Shown: piece by piece, positions 10,149 to 20,213 of the stretch | How the letters are laid out: every line of letters begins with the position of its first letter | Position numbering within the stretch: the first letter of the stretch is position 1 | Assembly: GCF_018881855.1 (NCBI RefSeq) | Contig: NZ_JACVPN010000003.1 | Coordinates: 124,001 to 188,000 of the forward strand | Direction: 5' to 3' | Length of the DNA: 64,000 bases | Source of the DNA: Polynucleobacter sp. MWH-Berg-3C6 | Lineage (GTDB): Bacteria; Pseudomonadota; Gammaproteobacteria; Burkholderiales; Burkholderiaceae | Made by a program: the position numbers and the translations under genes | The notes under the pieces: model-generated | What the model saw: the letters and a program-made list of their open reading frames with translations, nothing else | What the model was told of the DNA's origin: nothing | Database searches by the model: none

Positions 10149-10976
10149 TTATTGTCGGGCATGCCGAATATTTTCCGGCCAAGGCGAATTATGATCAGTG
10201 CGGAATGGATTGATATCTAAACCACCTCTTCTTGTGTAGCGAGCATACACAGATAGCTTCTCTGGTTTGCATTGACGTTTGATATCAGTAAAGATGGTTT
10301 CAACGCAATGTTCATGAAACTCACCTAGCTGTCTAAAGCCAATTAGGTAGCGCAACAAACCTTCTTCTAGAATCGGCCTTCCTTGGTAACGAATTTGCAC
10401 GCTTGCCCAGTCTGGCTGGCCGGTAACTGGACAGTTTGATTTGAGTAGGTGTGAAACTAAGCATTGCTCAATTGGGCCAAAGGATTCATTTACCCCCAAT
10501 AAGCTTGGGTCAGCAGGCGAGTGAGGATCAATTTCAATATCAAGACGATCCATCAAGATGCCGCCCATTTCTTGCATCCCTTTTTTAGAGATTGCTTCAA
10601 TTGGGTTGATGCGAGTGGTGATTTTGCTACCTGCAACTTCTGATAAATCTGTAATGAGCCGTTCCTTGACTTCGCTCTCATCCTCAAAGCGCGCGCTATT
10701 GAGGCTGTTGAGATAAAGCTTGAAGGATTTAGATTCAATCATGTTTGGAGAGTCCGCAGGAATTTGAAACTCTGCTAAGGCAATTTGCGGCTTACCTTTT
10801 TTATTGAGCCAACTAAGTTCAAACGCATTCCAAATATCAACACCAACAAATGGTAAAGCCTGATCTTCTTTGAGTCCCAACTTCTTGCGGTTCTCAATTC
10901 TGGGAATTGGAAATAGTAAGCTCGGATCATATTGATCTGGGTATTGCGATGATTGTCCGAGTGGGAGTGTGGCCAT
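10149..10976 (-). CDS. queF: QueF, NADPH-dependent preQ0 reductase
   Basis: Reduces 7-cyano-7-deazaguanine (preQ0) to preQ1 in queuosine biosynthesis. At 275 residues this is the long two-domain form. The active-site cysteine is C182 in SNCPVTGQPDW, and the family NADPH motif ESKSFKLYLNS is at 81-91. The last residues follow the usual NPFRTD pattern. It is transcribed with the 5'-nucleotidase gene 17 bp upstream. No other queuosine genes are in the window. Confidence 0.95.
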   Translation of the reverse strand: MATLPLGQSSQYPDQYDPSLLFPIPRIENRKKLGLKEDQALPFVGVDIWNAFELSWLNKKGKPQIALAEFQIPADSPNMIESKSFKLYLNSLNSARFEDESEVKERLITDLSEVAGSKITTRINPIEAISKKGMQEMGGILMDRLDIEIDPHSPADPSLLGVNESFGPIEQCLVSHLLKSNCPVTGQPDWASVQIRYQGRPILEEGLLRYLIGFRQLGEFHEHCVETIFTDIKRQCKPEKLSVYARYTRRGGLDINPFRTDHNSPWPENIRHARQ

Positions 10977-10993
10977 TGAGATTGCTTACTGTA

Positions 10994-11905
10994 TTACTGG
11001 TTTTTAGGTTTATTGGATACGCCGGATACGACGTGGCCTGTTGGCGCGACCGAAGCTGCAGATTGGCAATGGCCAGTTTGATCATCGAAGAAAAAGTCAG
11101 GTTCGAATTCTCGTAAAAACTCGCTCTTCGATAAACCACCTAAAAACATTGCTTCATCTACATCAATGCCCCATGCCATCAGAGTTCGAATAGCACGCTC
11201 ATGTGCTGGCGCAGAGCGTGCAGTGACTAACGCAGTACGAATGCGCATTCCGTTTTCACTAGTGGAGCGTTGTAGTCTGTGGAGTGCTTCCAGTAAAGGC
11301 TTGAAGGGCCCGGGCGGCAATGGAATATCAACTTTCTTGCTCTCATGATCGACAAAAGCCTCAAGCCCTTTTTTCTGAAAGACTTGTTCTGCTTCATCGG
11401 AGAATAGAACTGCATCTCCGTCAAATGCAATACGGATTTCATTTGGATGGGATTCTGCAGTTTTGCTGGATTCTGGATATACCCTTGCTGCTGGGAAGCC
11501 TGCATCAATAGTTGCTCTCACATCATCTTCGTTAGCAGACAAGAAAAGATTGGCATGAAGCGAGCGTAGGTAATGATAGGGAGGGCGACCTCTTGTAAAT
11601 ACACCACGCTCTAGATGTAAGCCGTGGTGCTCAGCAGAGCGGAACACACGCAAACCGCTGACGGGATCATTGCGAGAAAGGATAACTACTTCTACGCGTT
11701 GCTCACCCTCTTCATTAAAGGCTAAAAGTTTCTTCACCAGGGGGAATGCCACACCTTTTTGAGCTGCCTCACCCAGACGCTCAAGCTGTAATTTCATATA
11801 AGCACTGTCATCGGATGATTCAAAGATGCGATTCTCTTCCTCGAAATCAAACAGGGCGCGCGATGAGATTGCGACAACAAGTTTTCCGGTGAGTGTGTAG
11901 GACAT
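10994..11905 (-). CDS. Cytosolic 5'-nucleotidase (5'_nucleotid, cN-I-like)
   Basis: Predicted nucleoside 5'-monophosphate phosphatase of the family resembling eukaryotic cytosolic 5'-nucleotidase I (Pfam 5'_nucleotid). The 303-residue protein has LVVAISSRALFDFEEEN at the N-terminus, AFDGDAVLFSDEAE near residue 168 (acidic phosphatase-type motif), ALVTARSAPAHERAI near 243 and FFFDDQTGHC near 277. There is no signal peptide, so it is cytoplasmic. It lies between ilvA (29 bp upstream) and queF. The family call is good; the substrate is not inferable. Confidence 0.82.
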   Translation of the reverse strand: MSYTLTGKLVVAISSRALFDFEEENRIFESSDDSAYMKLQLERLGEAAQKGVAFPLVKKLLAFNEEGEQRVEVVILSRNDPVSGLRVFRSAEHHGLHLERGVFTRGRPPYHYLRSLHANLFLSANEDDVRATIDAGFPAARVYPESSKTAESHPNEIRIAFDGDAVLFSDEAEQVFQKKGLEAFVDHESKKVDIPLPPGPFKPLLEALHRLQRSTSENGMRIRTALVTARSAPAHERAIRTLMAWGIDVDEAMFLGGLSKSEFLREFEPDFFFDDQTGHCQSAASVAPTGHVVSGVSNKPKNQ

Positions 11906-11934
11906 CGTATGGACTAGATCTTACGAATTTATTT

Positions 11935-13455
11935 CTATTTCAGGAAAAGGCGATAAGCGGGATTGTTACTCTCATCCCAGTGGGGGTAACCCAATTTCGC
12001 CAAAAAGGTTTGGAATTTTTTCTGCTCATTCTTAGGGACCTGAATGCCAACTAGGATGCGACCATAGTCAGCACCGTGGTTGCGGTAGTGGAATAAGCTG
12101 ATGTTCCAGTTAGGCGCCATGCTGGTGAGGAATTTCATTAGGGCACCTGGGCGCTCTGGAAACTCAAAGCGATAAAGTAACTCGTCTTTAGCAAGCGCAG
12201 AATGACCCCCAACCATGTGGCGTAAGTGTGACTTTGCTAATTCATCGTGCGTGAGATCAATCGTTGCAAACTTCGCCTTACGGAAATGTTTCGCAATTGC
12301 TTCGCTATCACCCGCTTTTTGTGTGCTGATGCCAACGAAGATATGCGCTTCACTCTGGTCGCCAATACGGTAGTTAAATTCAGTGACATTGCGCTTGCCG
12401 AGCAATTCGCAGAATCGTTTGAAGGAGCCGCGCTCCTCAGGGATGCTGACTGCAAATACTGCTTCACGGAACTCGCCAACGTCTGCACGTTCTGCCACAA
12501 AGCGCAGACGGCTAAAGTTCATATTGGCACCGCAAGCTACCGCTACTAAAGTTTTCTTTTTAATGCGCTTCATTTCAACATACTTCTTCATGCCTGCAAT
12601 AGCTAAGGCCCCAGCAGGTTCAAGGATGCTCCGGGTATCAGTAAAGACATCATTAATGGCCGCACAAATTTCATCGGTATCGACAGTGACGATTTCATCA
12701 ACCACTTTTTTGCAAATACGAAATGTTTCTTTGCCAACCAACTTCACTGCAGTGCCGTCTGAAAAAAGACCAACATCTTTCATCTCAATGCGTTTGCCTG
12801 CTTTGAGAGATTGATTCATAGCATCGGAGTCAGAAGCTTGAACGCCGATGACTTTGGTCTTTGGACTTACTGCTTTCACATACTCACCAATACCGGCAAT
12901 CAAGCCGCCGCCGCCAATAGCAACAAATACGGCATCGATTGGTTCTTGGTGCTGTGCAAAAATTTCTTGAGCAATTGTTCCTTGTCCAGCGATCACATCT
13001 GGATCGTCAAAGGGGTGAACAAAAGTCAGACCCCGCTTTTTACCTAAGAGCTCTGAATGTTTGAATGCATCGCTGTAAGACTCGCCATGCAAGATGATTT
13101 CTACCCAGGAACCACCTCTGGCTTTCACCGCATCAATTTTGACGCTCGGGGTAGTTACCGGCATCACGATGACGGCTTTGCATTTCATTTTGGCTGCAGA
13201 GAGGGCGACGCCCTGTGCATGATTGCCTGCGGAGGCTGCAATAACCCCACGCTTTAAGGCTTCTGGAGGTAAATGGGCCATTTTGTTATAGGCACCACGC
13301 AGTTTGAATGAGAAAACCGGCTGGTTATCCTCTCTTTTAAGTAGGACTTGGTTGCCCAAACGTTTGGTGAGTTCGGGAGCGAGCTGGAGCTCGGTTTCTC
13401 TGGCTACGTCATAGACGCGAGCCGATAAAATTTTCTTTAAATAGTTCGTTGCCAT
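11935..13455 (-). CDS. ilvA: IlvA, threonine ammonia-lyase, biosynthetic
   Basis: PLP enzyme that deaminates threonine to 2-oxobutanoate, the entry to isoleucine synthesis. The 506-residue product has the cofactor lysine K51 in FSFKLRGAYNKM, the PLP phosphate loop GGGGLIAG near 188, and a C-terminal regulatory region (about 325-505) holding two ACT-like domains, which indicates the long, isoleucine-inhibited form rather than the short catabolic TdcB type. It reads away from the large oxidoreductase gene across 134 bp. Confidence 0.95.
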   Translation of the reverse strand: MATNYLKKILSARVYDVARETELQLAPELTKRLGNQVLLKREDNQPVFSFKLRGAYNKMAHLPPEALKRGVIAASAGNHAQGVALSAAKMKCKAVIVMPVTTPSVKIDAVKARGGSWVEIILHGESYSDAFKHSELLGKKRGLTFVHPFDDPDVIAGQGTIAQEIFAQHQEPIDAVFVAIGGGGLIAGIGEYVKAVSPKTKVIGVQASDSDAMNQSLKAGKRIEMKDVGLFSDGTAVKLVGKETFRICKKVVDEIVTVDTDEICAAINDVFTDTRSILEPAGALAIAGMKKYVEMKRIKKKTLVAVACGANMNFSRLRFVAERADVGEFREAVFAVSIPEERGSFKRFCELLGKRNVTEFNYRIGDQSEAHIFVGISTQKAGDSEAIAKHFRKAKFATIDLTHDELAKSHLRHMVGGHSALAKDELLYRFEFPERPGALMKFLTSMAPNWNISLFHYRNHGADYGRILVGIQVPKNEQKKFQTFLAKLGYPHWDESNNPAYRLFLK

Positions 13456-13589
13456 CCGATGAGCGTACCACGGATGGCCCCTAAGCCCTTAAATTTGCAA
13501 GGGTTTATGCCTTTGGGGAGCAGCTTTCACCTTTTCCTGCCACTATCAGGTTCGCTCAATTAAAATGCTTATTTATCAAATATGTTGCT

Positions 13590-16500
13590 ATGAACGCCCC
13601 ATTAGCTTTGAACCAGTTGCTGGACGCTGAGGCGGGTTCTCCCCGTCTGCGTGAAATTCCTTACAACTACACCTCCTTTTCCGATCGTGAGATTGTTATT
13701 CGCCTGCTCGGTGAGGAGTCTTGGCGTGTTCTCAATGACCTGCGTGGTGTTCGTCGTACCGGGCGCTCTGCGCGCATGTTGTTTGAAATCTTGGGTGATA
13801 TTTGGGTAGTTCAGCGCAACCCCTTTTTACAAGACGATTTATTAGATAGTCCTCAGCGTCGCAAACAACTGATTGATGCCCTATGGCATCGCTTGGGTGA
13901 AGTTAAAAAACGTAATAGTGGCGACTCAGTAGAACAAGTAGAAATTTTGTTAAATGCTGCTTATCGCGCTATTGAAAGTTTTCAAAACGGCTTTAAAGAA
14001 GTTGAGCAAATTCGTAAACGTGCAGTTAAAGAATTAGGCCGTCACACAGCTTCTGACAATATTTGTTTTGATGGTGTCTCACGTGCTGCACACGTAACAG
14101 ATGCGACTGATTGGCGTGTTGAGTTTCCGCTAGTAGTGCTGAAGCCTGATTACGAATCAGAAATTCCTGGATTGGTTAAAGCCTGTGTCGAATTAGGCCT
14201 CACGATTATTCCTCGTGGAGGCGGCACTGGTTATACCGGCGGGGCAATTCCGCTATATGCCATGTCTGCAGTGATTAATACTGAGAAGTTGCAAGATATC
14301 GGCGGTGTGAAGACTAAGCATCTGCCTGGCCTTGACCATGAAGTAGCAACGATTTTTACTGGCGCGGGCGTCGTAACCCGTCGCGTATCTGATGCTGCAG
14401 AGCATGCTGGACTGGTGTTTGCGGTTGATCCTACATCTGCAGATGCAAGTTGTATCGGCGGCAATATCGCGATGAACGCTGGTGGTAAAAAAGCAGTTCT
14501 TTGGGGCACTGCTCTTGATAACCTTGCTAGCTGGCGCATGGTGGATCCACAAGGCAATTGGTTAGATGTTGAGCGTCTTGAGCACAACCTTGGCAAGATT
14601 CATGATGTTGCAACAGTACGCTTTCAGTTAACGTGGTCTGATGGCAATAGTGAGCCAGGCCAGCGCATTCTGAAAACAGAATTACTGGAGATTGAAGGCA
14701 AACGTTTCCGCAAAGAAGGCTTAGGTAAAGACGTTACAGATAAGTTTTTATCTGGATTGCCTGGCGTACAAAAAGAAGGTTGCGATGGACTCATCACCAG
14801 CGCAACTTGGATCTTGCATCGCATGCCAAAGTACATGCGTACTGTTTGTCTCGAGTTCTTTGGACAGGCACGTGAGGCTATCCCAAGCATTGTCGAAATC
14901 AAGGCCTATCTTGATGGTCTGAGCAAACAAGGCGGTCCAATTTTGGCGGGCCTTGAGCATTTGGATGATCGTTATTTGCGCGCAGTTGGCTACTCTACAA
15001 AATCGAAGCGCAATAGCCTGCCAAAGATGGTGTTGATAGGTGATATTGCTGGTGACAATGAAGAGGCGGTTGCAGCCGCAACTAGCGAAGTAGTACGTAT
15101 GGCAAATCTGCGGGTTGGTGAAGGCTTTGTTGCGGTAAGCGCAGAAGCACGCAAAAAGTTCTGGCTCGATCGCGCACGGACGGCTGCTATTGCCCGCCAT
15201 ACCAATGCATTTAAGATCAATGAGGACGTTGTCATTCCCTTGCCACGCATGGGTGAGTACACTGATGGCATTGATCGCATCAATATCGAGCTGTCTCTCA
15301 AAAATAAATTACAAGTATTAGATGGTCTCGAGTCTTTCTTGAAAAAGAGCGCTCTGCCTTTGGGTAAAGGTGACGAGGATTACGATATTCCAACCGCAGA
15401 AATTTTGGGCGATCGTGTTCTGCAAGCCCTTGAGTTGATTGAAAGAGTCCGTACTCGCTGGGCTGATTGGCTCATGCAAATGGATACCCATTTCCCGCAA
15501 CTGCAAAACTATAGCTTGCGTGCTTCATGGAAAGAGGAGGTGCGCTCTGAGCTACGCATCATTTTTGGCGGCCTAGCATTTGAGCCTATTCTTGCTGAGC
15601 TTGAGGCAATTCATAAAAATATTCTGCGCAAGCGCGTATTTGTTGCTTTGCATATGCATGCTGGTGACGGTAATGTGCACACCAACATCCCGGTGAACTC
15701 TGATGACTACGAAATGTTGCAGGATGCACATCGTGCAGTAGATCGCATCATGAAGTTGGCCCGTTCTTTAGATGGCGTGATTTCTGGTGAGCATGGCATT
15801 GGCATTACTAAGCTTGAATATTTAACCGAAGCTGAACTCAAAGATTTCCGTAGCTACAAGAACCGCGTTGATCCTGAAGGTCGCTTTAACAAAGGCAAAC
15901 TGATGCCACATGCTGACCTGAGTATGGCTTATACGCCTAGCTTTGGTTTGATGGGGCATGAGTCCATCATCATGCAGCAAAGCGATATCGGAGCGATTGC
16001 CGATAGCGTAAAAGATTGCTTGCGTTGCGGTAAGTGCAAGCCAGTGTGTTCAACACATGTGCCACGTGCAAACCTTTTATACAGTCCGCGTGACAAAATT
16101 TTAGCCACTTCGTTATTGATTGAAGCTTTTCTGTATGAAGAGCAAACCCGTCGTGGTGTATCGATTCGTCACTGGGAAATGTTTGATGACGTTGCAGCAC
16201 ATTGCACTGTTTGCCATAAGTGCTTGGCGCCATGCCCGGTAAAAATTGATTTCGGCGATGTGACTATGAATATGCGTAATTTATTACGCAAGATGGGTCA
16301 GCAACGTTTTAATCCAGGTACTGCAGCATCGATGTTCTTCTTAAATGCTACAAGCCCAGAATCGATCCATTTGGCTCGTAAGACGATGATTGGTTGGGGT
16401 TATAAATTACAGCGTTTTGGAAACGATGTTCTGCGTAAGTTTGCAAAACAACAAACAGCGCATCCTCCTGCAACAGTAGGCAAGCCGAGCGTTAAAGAGC

Positions 16501-17429
16501 AGGTTATTTTCTTTGTAAATAAGAAGATGCCTGGTAATTTGCCCAAGAAGACTGCGCGCGCATTATTAGATGTTGAGGATCCAAACTACGTACCTATTAT
16601 TCGTGATCCAAAAACAACTTCTGCAGATACTGAAGCAGTGTTTTACTTCCCTGGTTGTGGATCTGAGCGCTTATTCTCCCAAGTCGGTTTAGCAACTCAA
16701 GCAATGCTTTGGAATGTGGGCGTGCAAACAGTATTGCCGCCGGGTTATTTATGCTGCGGTTATCCACAGCGTGGTAATGGCGACTTTGACAAAGCTGAGA
16801 AGATGATTACGGATAACCGCGTCTTGTTTCACCGCGTTGCCAATACTCTGAACTACTTAGATATCAAGACGGTCGTTGTTTCTTGCGGCACTTGCTATGA
16901 CCAATTGGCTGGTTACCAGTTTGATCAGATTTTCCCGGGCTGTCGCATTATTGATATTCATGAATTCTTGGCAGAAAAAGGCGTCAAGCTATCTGGAGTA
17001 ACAGGCGTGAAGTATATGTATCACGATCCCTGCCATTCTCCAATGAAGCTGCAAGATCCTTTGAAGACTGTGAACGAACTGATTCAATTAGAAGACGGCA
17101 AAGCGATTGCAAAGAACGATCGTTGTTGCGGCGAGTCTGGAACCTTGGCGGTTACCCGACCAGATATTTCTACGCAAGTTCGCTTCCGTAAGCAAATTGA
17201 AATGGAAAAAGCTGCAAATGATTTACGCAAAGATGACTTTACTGGCGAGGTCAAAGTGTTAACTAGTTGCCCATCTTGCTTGCAAGGCTTAAGTCGCTTT
17301 GATGCTGATAGCGATACCACCGCAGATTACATTGTGGTTGAAATGGCGCAAAAATTACTTGGTGATAACTGGATGCAAGACTACGTTACCAAAGCAAATC
17401 AGGGTGGTATTGAAAGGGTCCTCGTTTAA
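13590..17429 (+). CDS. Large FAD / iron-sulfur / CCG-domain oxidoreductase (DUF3683 N-terminus)
   Basis: A 1279-residue fusion that looks like a 2-hydroxyacid (D-lactate/glycolate-type) dehydrogenase feeding the respiratory chain. In order: an N-terminal region resembling DUF3683 (1-180); a FAD-binding-4 domain with [15 protein letters not shown] near 207; a FAD-oxidase C-terminal domain with [15 protein letters not shown] near 687 and [13 protein letters not shown] near 733; two [4Fe-4S] ferredoxin motifs ([11 protein letters not shown] near 810, [12 protein letters not shown] near 872); and two CCG repeats (CCGYPQRG near 1055, HDPCHS near 1145, CCGESGTL near 1178, SCPSC near 1227). It merges the GlcD, GlcF and GlpC type parts of separate proteins. 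The substrate is not visible. The stop overlaps the next ATG by one base. Confidence 0.85.
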   Translation: MNAPLALNQLLDAEAGSPRLREIPYNYTSFSDREIVIRLLGEESWRVLNDLRGVRRTGRSARMLFEILGDIWVVQRNPFLQDDLLDSPQRRKQLIDALWHRLGEVKKRNSGDSVEQVEILLNAAYRAIESFQNGFKEVEQIRKRAVKELGRHTASDNICFDGVSRAAHVTDATDWRVEFPLVVLKPDYESEIPGLVKACVELGLTIIPRGGGTGYTGGAIPLYAMSAVINTEKLQDIGGVKTKHLPGLDHEVATIFTGAGVVTRRVSDAAEHAGLVFAVDPTSADASCIGGNIAMNAGGKKAVLWGTALDNLASWRMVDPQGNWLDVERLEHNLGKIHDVATVRFQLTWSDGNSEPGQRILKTELLEIEGKRFRKEGLGKDVTDKFLSGLPGVQKEGCDGLITSATWILHRMPKYMRTVCLEFFGQAREAIPSIVEIKAYLDGLSKQGGPILAGLEHLDDRYLRAVGYSTKSKRNSLPKMVLIGDIAGDNEEAVAAATSEVVRMANLRVGEGFVAVSAEARKKFWLDRARTAAIARHTNAFKINEDVVIPLPRMGEYTDGIDRINIELSLKNKLQVLDGLESFLKKSALPLGKGDEDYDIPTAEILGDRVLQALELIERVRTRWADWLMQMDTHFPQLQNYSLRASWKEEVRSELRIIFGGLAFEPILAELEAIHKNILRKRVFVALHMHAGDGNVHTNIPVNSDDYEMLQDAHRAVDRIMKLARSLDGVISGEHGIGITKLEYLTEAELKDFRSYKNRVDPEGRFNKGKLMPHADLSMAYTPSFGLMGHESIIMQQSDIGAIADSVKDCLRCGKCKPVCSTHVPRANLLYSPRDKILATSLLIEAFLYEEQTRRGVSIRHWEMFDDVAAHCTVCHKCLAPCPVKIDFGDVTMNMRNLLRKMGQQRFNPGTAASMFFLNATSPESIHLARKTMIGWGYKLQRFGNDVLRKFAKQQTAHPPATVGKPSVKEQVIFFVNKKMPGNLPKKTARALLDVEDPNYVPIIRDPKTTSADTEAVFYFPGCGSERLFSQVGLATQAMLWNVGVQTVLPPGYLCCGYPQRGNGDFDKAEKMITDNRVLFHRVANTLNYLDIKTVVVSCGTCYDQLAGYQFDQIFPGCRIIDIHEFLAEKGVKLSGVTGVKYMYHDPCHSPMKLQDPLKTVNELIQLEDGKAIAKNDRCCGESGTLAVTRPDISTQVRFRKQIEMEKAANDLRKDDFTGEVKVLTSCPSCLQGLSRFDADSDTTADYIVVEMAQKLLGDNWMQDYVTKANQGGIERVLV

Positions 17430-17815
17430 TGATTCCTATTAATATCGTGGTGCATCAACAATCTAAGGTGCTAGAGCTCTCTTATGAGAACGGCAATACC
17501 TATCGCTTGCCCTTTGAACTTTTAAGAGTGCTCTCACCATCAGCAGAGGTGCAAGGTCATGGTCCTGGCCAAGAAACTTTGCAAACCGGTAAGCGTGATG
17601 TTTTGATTGCCAGCCTTGAGCCTGTTGGTCATTACGCACTAAAGCCCAGTTTTTCTGATGGCCATGATTCTGGACTGTATTCTTGGGATTACTTGCAATA
17701 TTTATGTGAAAACCAAGAAGAGTTGTGGAAAGAACATTTAAATAAGTTAGCGGCTGCTGGCCTTGATCGGGATGCACCTATGATCCAAGCCGGCCATTCT
17801 TGTGGAAGTCACTAA
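17429..17815 (+). CDS. DUF971 (GBBH-like N-terminal) protein
   Basis: Small 128-residue protein of the DUF971 family, related to the N-terminal domain of gamma-butyrobetaine hydroxylase. Typical residues are visible: SYENGNTYRLPFELLRVLSPSAE, then EPVGHYALKPSFSDGHDSGLYSWDYL. Such proteins are suspected to act in iron-sulfur or redox assembly, but the function is unproven. Its start overlaps the stop of the large iron-sulfur oxidoreductase, and ubiE begins directly after its stop, so it is translated within one operon with a redox theme. Confidence 0.85.
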   Translation: MIPINIVVHQQSKVLELSYENGNTYRLPFELLRVLSPSAEVQGHGPGQETLQTGKRDVLIASLEPVGHYALKPSFSDGHDSGLYSWDYLQYLCENQEELWKEHLNKLAAAGLDRDAPMIQAGHSCGSH

Positions 17816-18559
17816 ATGAGTAAAACTCACTTTGGCTATCAAAGCGTTGATGAGGCTGAAAAAGCTGGTAAGGTTGCCGACGTATTTCATTCGGTAGCAA
17901 GCAAATATGATGTGATGAATGACCTCATGTCATTTGGCTTGCATCGCGTATGGAAAAAAATCACCATCGCTCGAGCAAATGTTCGCCCTGGACAAAAGAT
18001 TCTAGATATCGCTGGAGGTACTGGCGACCTTGCAGCAGCATTTGCAAAAGCAGCAAATTGGGGTAGCAACCCAGATGCCCAAGTTTGGTTGAGTGACATT
18101 AATGCATCCATGTTGGGTGTTGGACGTGATCGTTTGTTAGATCGCGGCATGGCTTTGCCTTGTGTTCAATTTGATGCCGAAAAAATTCCATTCCCAAATA
18201 ACCATTTTGATGTTGTCACTGTGGCATTTGGTTTGCGCAATATGACCCATAAGGATGTTGCTCTTGGCGAAATGCGTCGCGTGATAAAGCCGGGCGGTCG
18301 AGTATTGGTGCTCGAATTTTCAAAGCCTGATGCCTTTTTGCAGCCCGTATATGACACTTATTCCTTCAAGGTTTTGCCTTGGTTGGGCGAGAAGATTGCC
18401 CAAGATTCAGAAAGCTATCGTTATTTGGCGGAATCCATCCGGATGCACCCTGATGCAGAAACCCTTAAAGAAATGATGTTGGGCGTTGGTTTTGATGAAG
18501 TGGAAACCCATAGGATGACTGGGGGTATCGTTGCCTTACATATTGGTATTAAATACTGA
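17816..18559 (+). CDS. ubiE: UbiE, ubiquinone/menaquinone C-methyltransferase
   Basis: SAM-dependent C-methyltransferase that methylates 2-polyprenyl-6-methoxy-1,4-benzoquinol in ubiquinone synthesis. The 247-residue product has the N-terminal signature [25 protein letters not shown] motif [12 protein letters not shown] near residue 62, [10 protein letters not shown], and the C-terminal end [13 protein letters not shown]. It starts immediately after the DUF971 stop. A 24-nt palindrome follows 8 bp after its stop. Confidence 0.97.
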   Translation: MSKTHFGYQSVDEAEKAGKVADVFHSVASKYDVMNDLMSFGLHRVWKKITIARANVRPGQKILDIAGGTGDLAAAFAKAANWGSNPDAQVWLSDINASMLGVGRDRLLDRGMALPCVQFDAEKIPFPNNHFDVVTVAFGLRNMTHKDVALGEMRRVIKPGGRVLVLEFSKPDAFLQPVYDTYSFKVLPWLGEKIAQDSESYRYLAESIRMHPDAETLKEMMLGVGFDEVETHRMTGGIVALHIGIKY

Positions 18560-18567
18560 TAGTTGTA

Positions 18568-18591
18568 TAGTTTTTAAGTTCTTAAAAACTA
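18568..18591. repeat. Perfect 24-nt AT-rich palindrome between ubiE and the Tim44-like gene
   Basis: TAGTTTTTAAG at 18568-18578 is an exact inverted repeat of CTTAAAAACTA at 18581-18591, with a 2-base centre. It lies between the ubiE stop and the Tim44-like start. It lacks a GC-rich stem and a trailing T-run, so it is not a standard terminator. It may be an operator or an RNA hairpin; the sequence does not decide. Confidence 0.6.
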
Positions 18592-18627
18592 AAGCATTTG
18601 AGCAGTTATAAGAAGGGGTCAAAATAA

Positions 18628-19536
18628 ATGAATAAGCATTTTTTCAAAGCAACTTTACTAAGTCTTACTTTGGTATTTGCATCCGTAGGTCATGTTGATG
18701 CTGCCCGTTTAGGTGGCGGTAAGAGCGTGGGCAAAGCACCAAGTGCACCAATGCAAAAACAAGCTGCTCCAGTACAAAAGCCTGCGCAGCAAGCACAGCC
18801 TGCTGCGCCAGCTCCAGCCCCTCAAGCACCTGCACCTAGCCGCTTTGGTGGCATGGGTGGTCTTCTAGGTGGTTTAGCAGCCGGCTTAGGTATCGGCTAT
18901 CTCTTGTCGCATTTTGGTCTTGGAGAGGCTGCATCTTCTATGGTTACTGGACTCCTCATTGCCGTGTTGGCAGGTTTTGCGATTATGTTTGTGATTCGCA
19001 GAATGTTGCCAGCAATGTCTGGCGCTGGGAACAACGCTAAGGTGCCAACTGGCATGCAGCGAACCAGTACTCAGCAAACTCCTAGACAAGAGCCAGCCTT
19101 TACCCCTGCAGCAAATGCATTTGGTGGTGTGAGCGCTGAGCCAGAGCCATTTCAATCGACGCTGCCGCCAGGTTTTGATGAGCGTTCCTTTTTGGACAAT
19201 GCAAAGCAATACTTTTCTACTTTGCAAAAAGCTTGGGATGAGGGTGATCTTGCCTCCTTGCGTGAATTTACGACCCCTGAAATGTTTGCCACTATTCAGC
19301 AGGATCTAGCAGGGCGGACTGACGCTACAAATCAAACTGACGTTGTTACTATTCATGCGCAATTAATTGGCATTGAGACCGCAGATGCGCATTATTTCTG
19401 TAGCGTTCAGTTCAGCGGCATGATTCGTGAGCAGCCAGGCGCCCCGGCAAGTGACTTCTCCGAAATCTGGAATCTAAGTAAGCCGGTTGAGGGTCCTGGA
19501 GGCTGGGTACTAGCGGGTATCTCGCAGTTAGTTTAA
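18628..19536 (+). CDS. Tim44-like domain membrane protein
   Basis: A 302-residue envelope protein. It has a signal or anchor segment (residues 1-25), an Ala/Pro/Gln-rich low-complexity linker (about 40-70), a glycine-rich stretch with two hydrophobic segments (about 72-128, including a LLIAVLAGFAIMFVI helix), and a C-terminal Tim44-like domain (about 185-302) with RSFLDNAKQYFSTLQKAWDEGDL. The Tim44-like fold binds membranes or proteins; the bacterial role is unsettled. AAGGGG lies 9 bases before the ATG. A strong terminator follows at 19559-19583. Confidence 0.85.
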   Translation: MNKHFFKATLLSLTLVFASVGHVDAARLGGGKSVGKAPSAPMQKQAAPVQKPAQQAQPAAPAPAPQAPAPSRFGGMGGLLGGLAAGLGIGYLLSHFGLGEAASSMVTGLLIAVLAGFAIMFVIRRMLPAMSGAGNNAKVPTGMQRTSTQQTPRQEPAFTPAANAFGGVSAEPEPFQSTLPPGFDERSFLDNAKQYFSTLQKAWDEGDLASLREFTTPEMFATIQQDLAGRTDATNQTDVVTIHAQLIGIETADAHYFCSVQFSGMIREQPGAPASDFSEIWNLSKPVEGPGGWVLAGISQLV

Positions 19537-19558
19537 GCTTTAGGTACTTTCCATTGGA

Positions 19559-19583
19559 AAACCCGCACTTGTGCGGGTTTTTT
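19559..19583 (+). terminator. Rho-independent terminator after the Tim44-like gene
   Basis: AACCCGCAC, a TT loop, then GTGCGGGTT followed directly by a T-run form a 9 bp GC-rich hairpin. It ends only about 7 bases before the ubiJ ATG, so ubiJ must be expressed either by readthrough or from a promoter overlapping the hairpin. Confidence 0.9.
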
Positions 19584-19589
19584 ACACTT

Positions 19590-20210
19590 ATGAACACGCA
19601 TTTATCTTCTACTCATACGATTGCTGCCGGCGCTGCTTGTCGAGGGATTAATCACGTATTGGGGACAGAGCCATGGGCATCAGCAGAATTGGCTAGGCAC
19701 GCTGGTAAAACCATCCTGCTTGGGTTGCCGCTGGGCGATCTTTGTTTTGAGATTACGCCCTCTGGTTTTTTGAATGTCCTAAAAGAGATTGAGACCCCTT
19801 CTTTAAGTTTAGAAGTTTCAAGCAAGGCCCTAGGGGATTTAGTGGCGAGTTCAGGTAGTTTGCGTGAACAGGCCTTCAAGGCCGTAAAAATTACTGGTGA
19901 CGCAGATTTGGCTCAGTTAATAGGTCGTCTAGCAGGTCAGTTACGCTGGGAATATGAAGAAGATTTAGCTCGCCTAGTTGGTGATGCACCAGCAAACTTT
20001 GCCGTACGACAAGGTAAGAAGTTTGTCTCCGCATCTCGTTCTGCTGCCTCTGATTTACTGGACAATGTCGTTGAGTATGTTAGCGAAGAAAGAAAAGTAC
20101 TTTTGAATAAGCGAGATTTTATAGCGCATAAATCTTCATTGAATGATTTACGTGAATCAGTGGATCGCATAGAAAAGCGCATTCAATTCTTAGAGCAAAA
20201 GGCTAGGTAA
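19590..20210 (+). CDS. ubiJ: UbiJ, SCP2-domain ubiquinone biosynthesis accessory factor
   Basis: Lipid-binding accessory protein of the cytosolic ubiquinone-biosynthesis complex, working with UbiB and the UbiI/G/H/E enzymes. The 206-residue product has an SCP2 lipid-binding domain in its first 110 residues (FEITPSGFLNVL, VKITGDADLAQLIGRLAGQLRW) and a C-terminal helical coiled region (LRESVDRIEKRIQFLEQKA). I chose the ATG at 19590; an upstream in-frame ATG at 19554 would put the terminator hairpin inside the coding region. There is no recognisable ribosome-binding site. The ubiB start follows 3 bp after the stop. Confidence 0.88.
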   Translation: MNTHLSSTHTIAAGAACRGINHVLGTEPWASAELARHAGKTILLGLPLGDLCFEITPSGFLNVLKEIETPSLSLEVSSKALGDLVASSGSLREQAFKAVKITGDADLAQLIGRLAGQLRWEYEEDLARLVGDAPANFAVRQGKKFVSASRSAASDLLDNVVEYVSEERKVLLNKRDFIAHKSSLNDLRESVDRIEKRIQFLEQKAR

Positions 20211-20213
20211 ATC

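Noticed and set aside
13587..17300. Several 60-150 codon frames antisense to the large oxidoreductase gene
   Set aside because: They lie on the opposite strand of a strongly conserved gene, show no family resemblance and have no ribosome-binding sites; they are shadows.
19554..19589. Longer ubiJ reading frame starting at ATG 19554
   Set aside because: It would translate through the terminator hairpin of the preceding gene, and the extra residues do not look like the family; the ATG at 19590 fits UbiJ.
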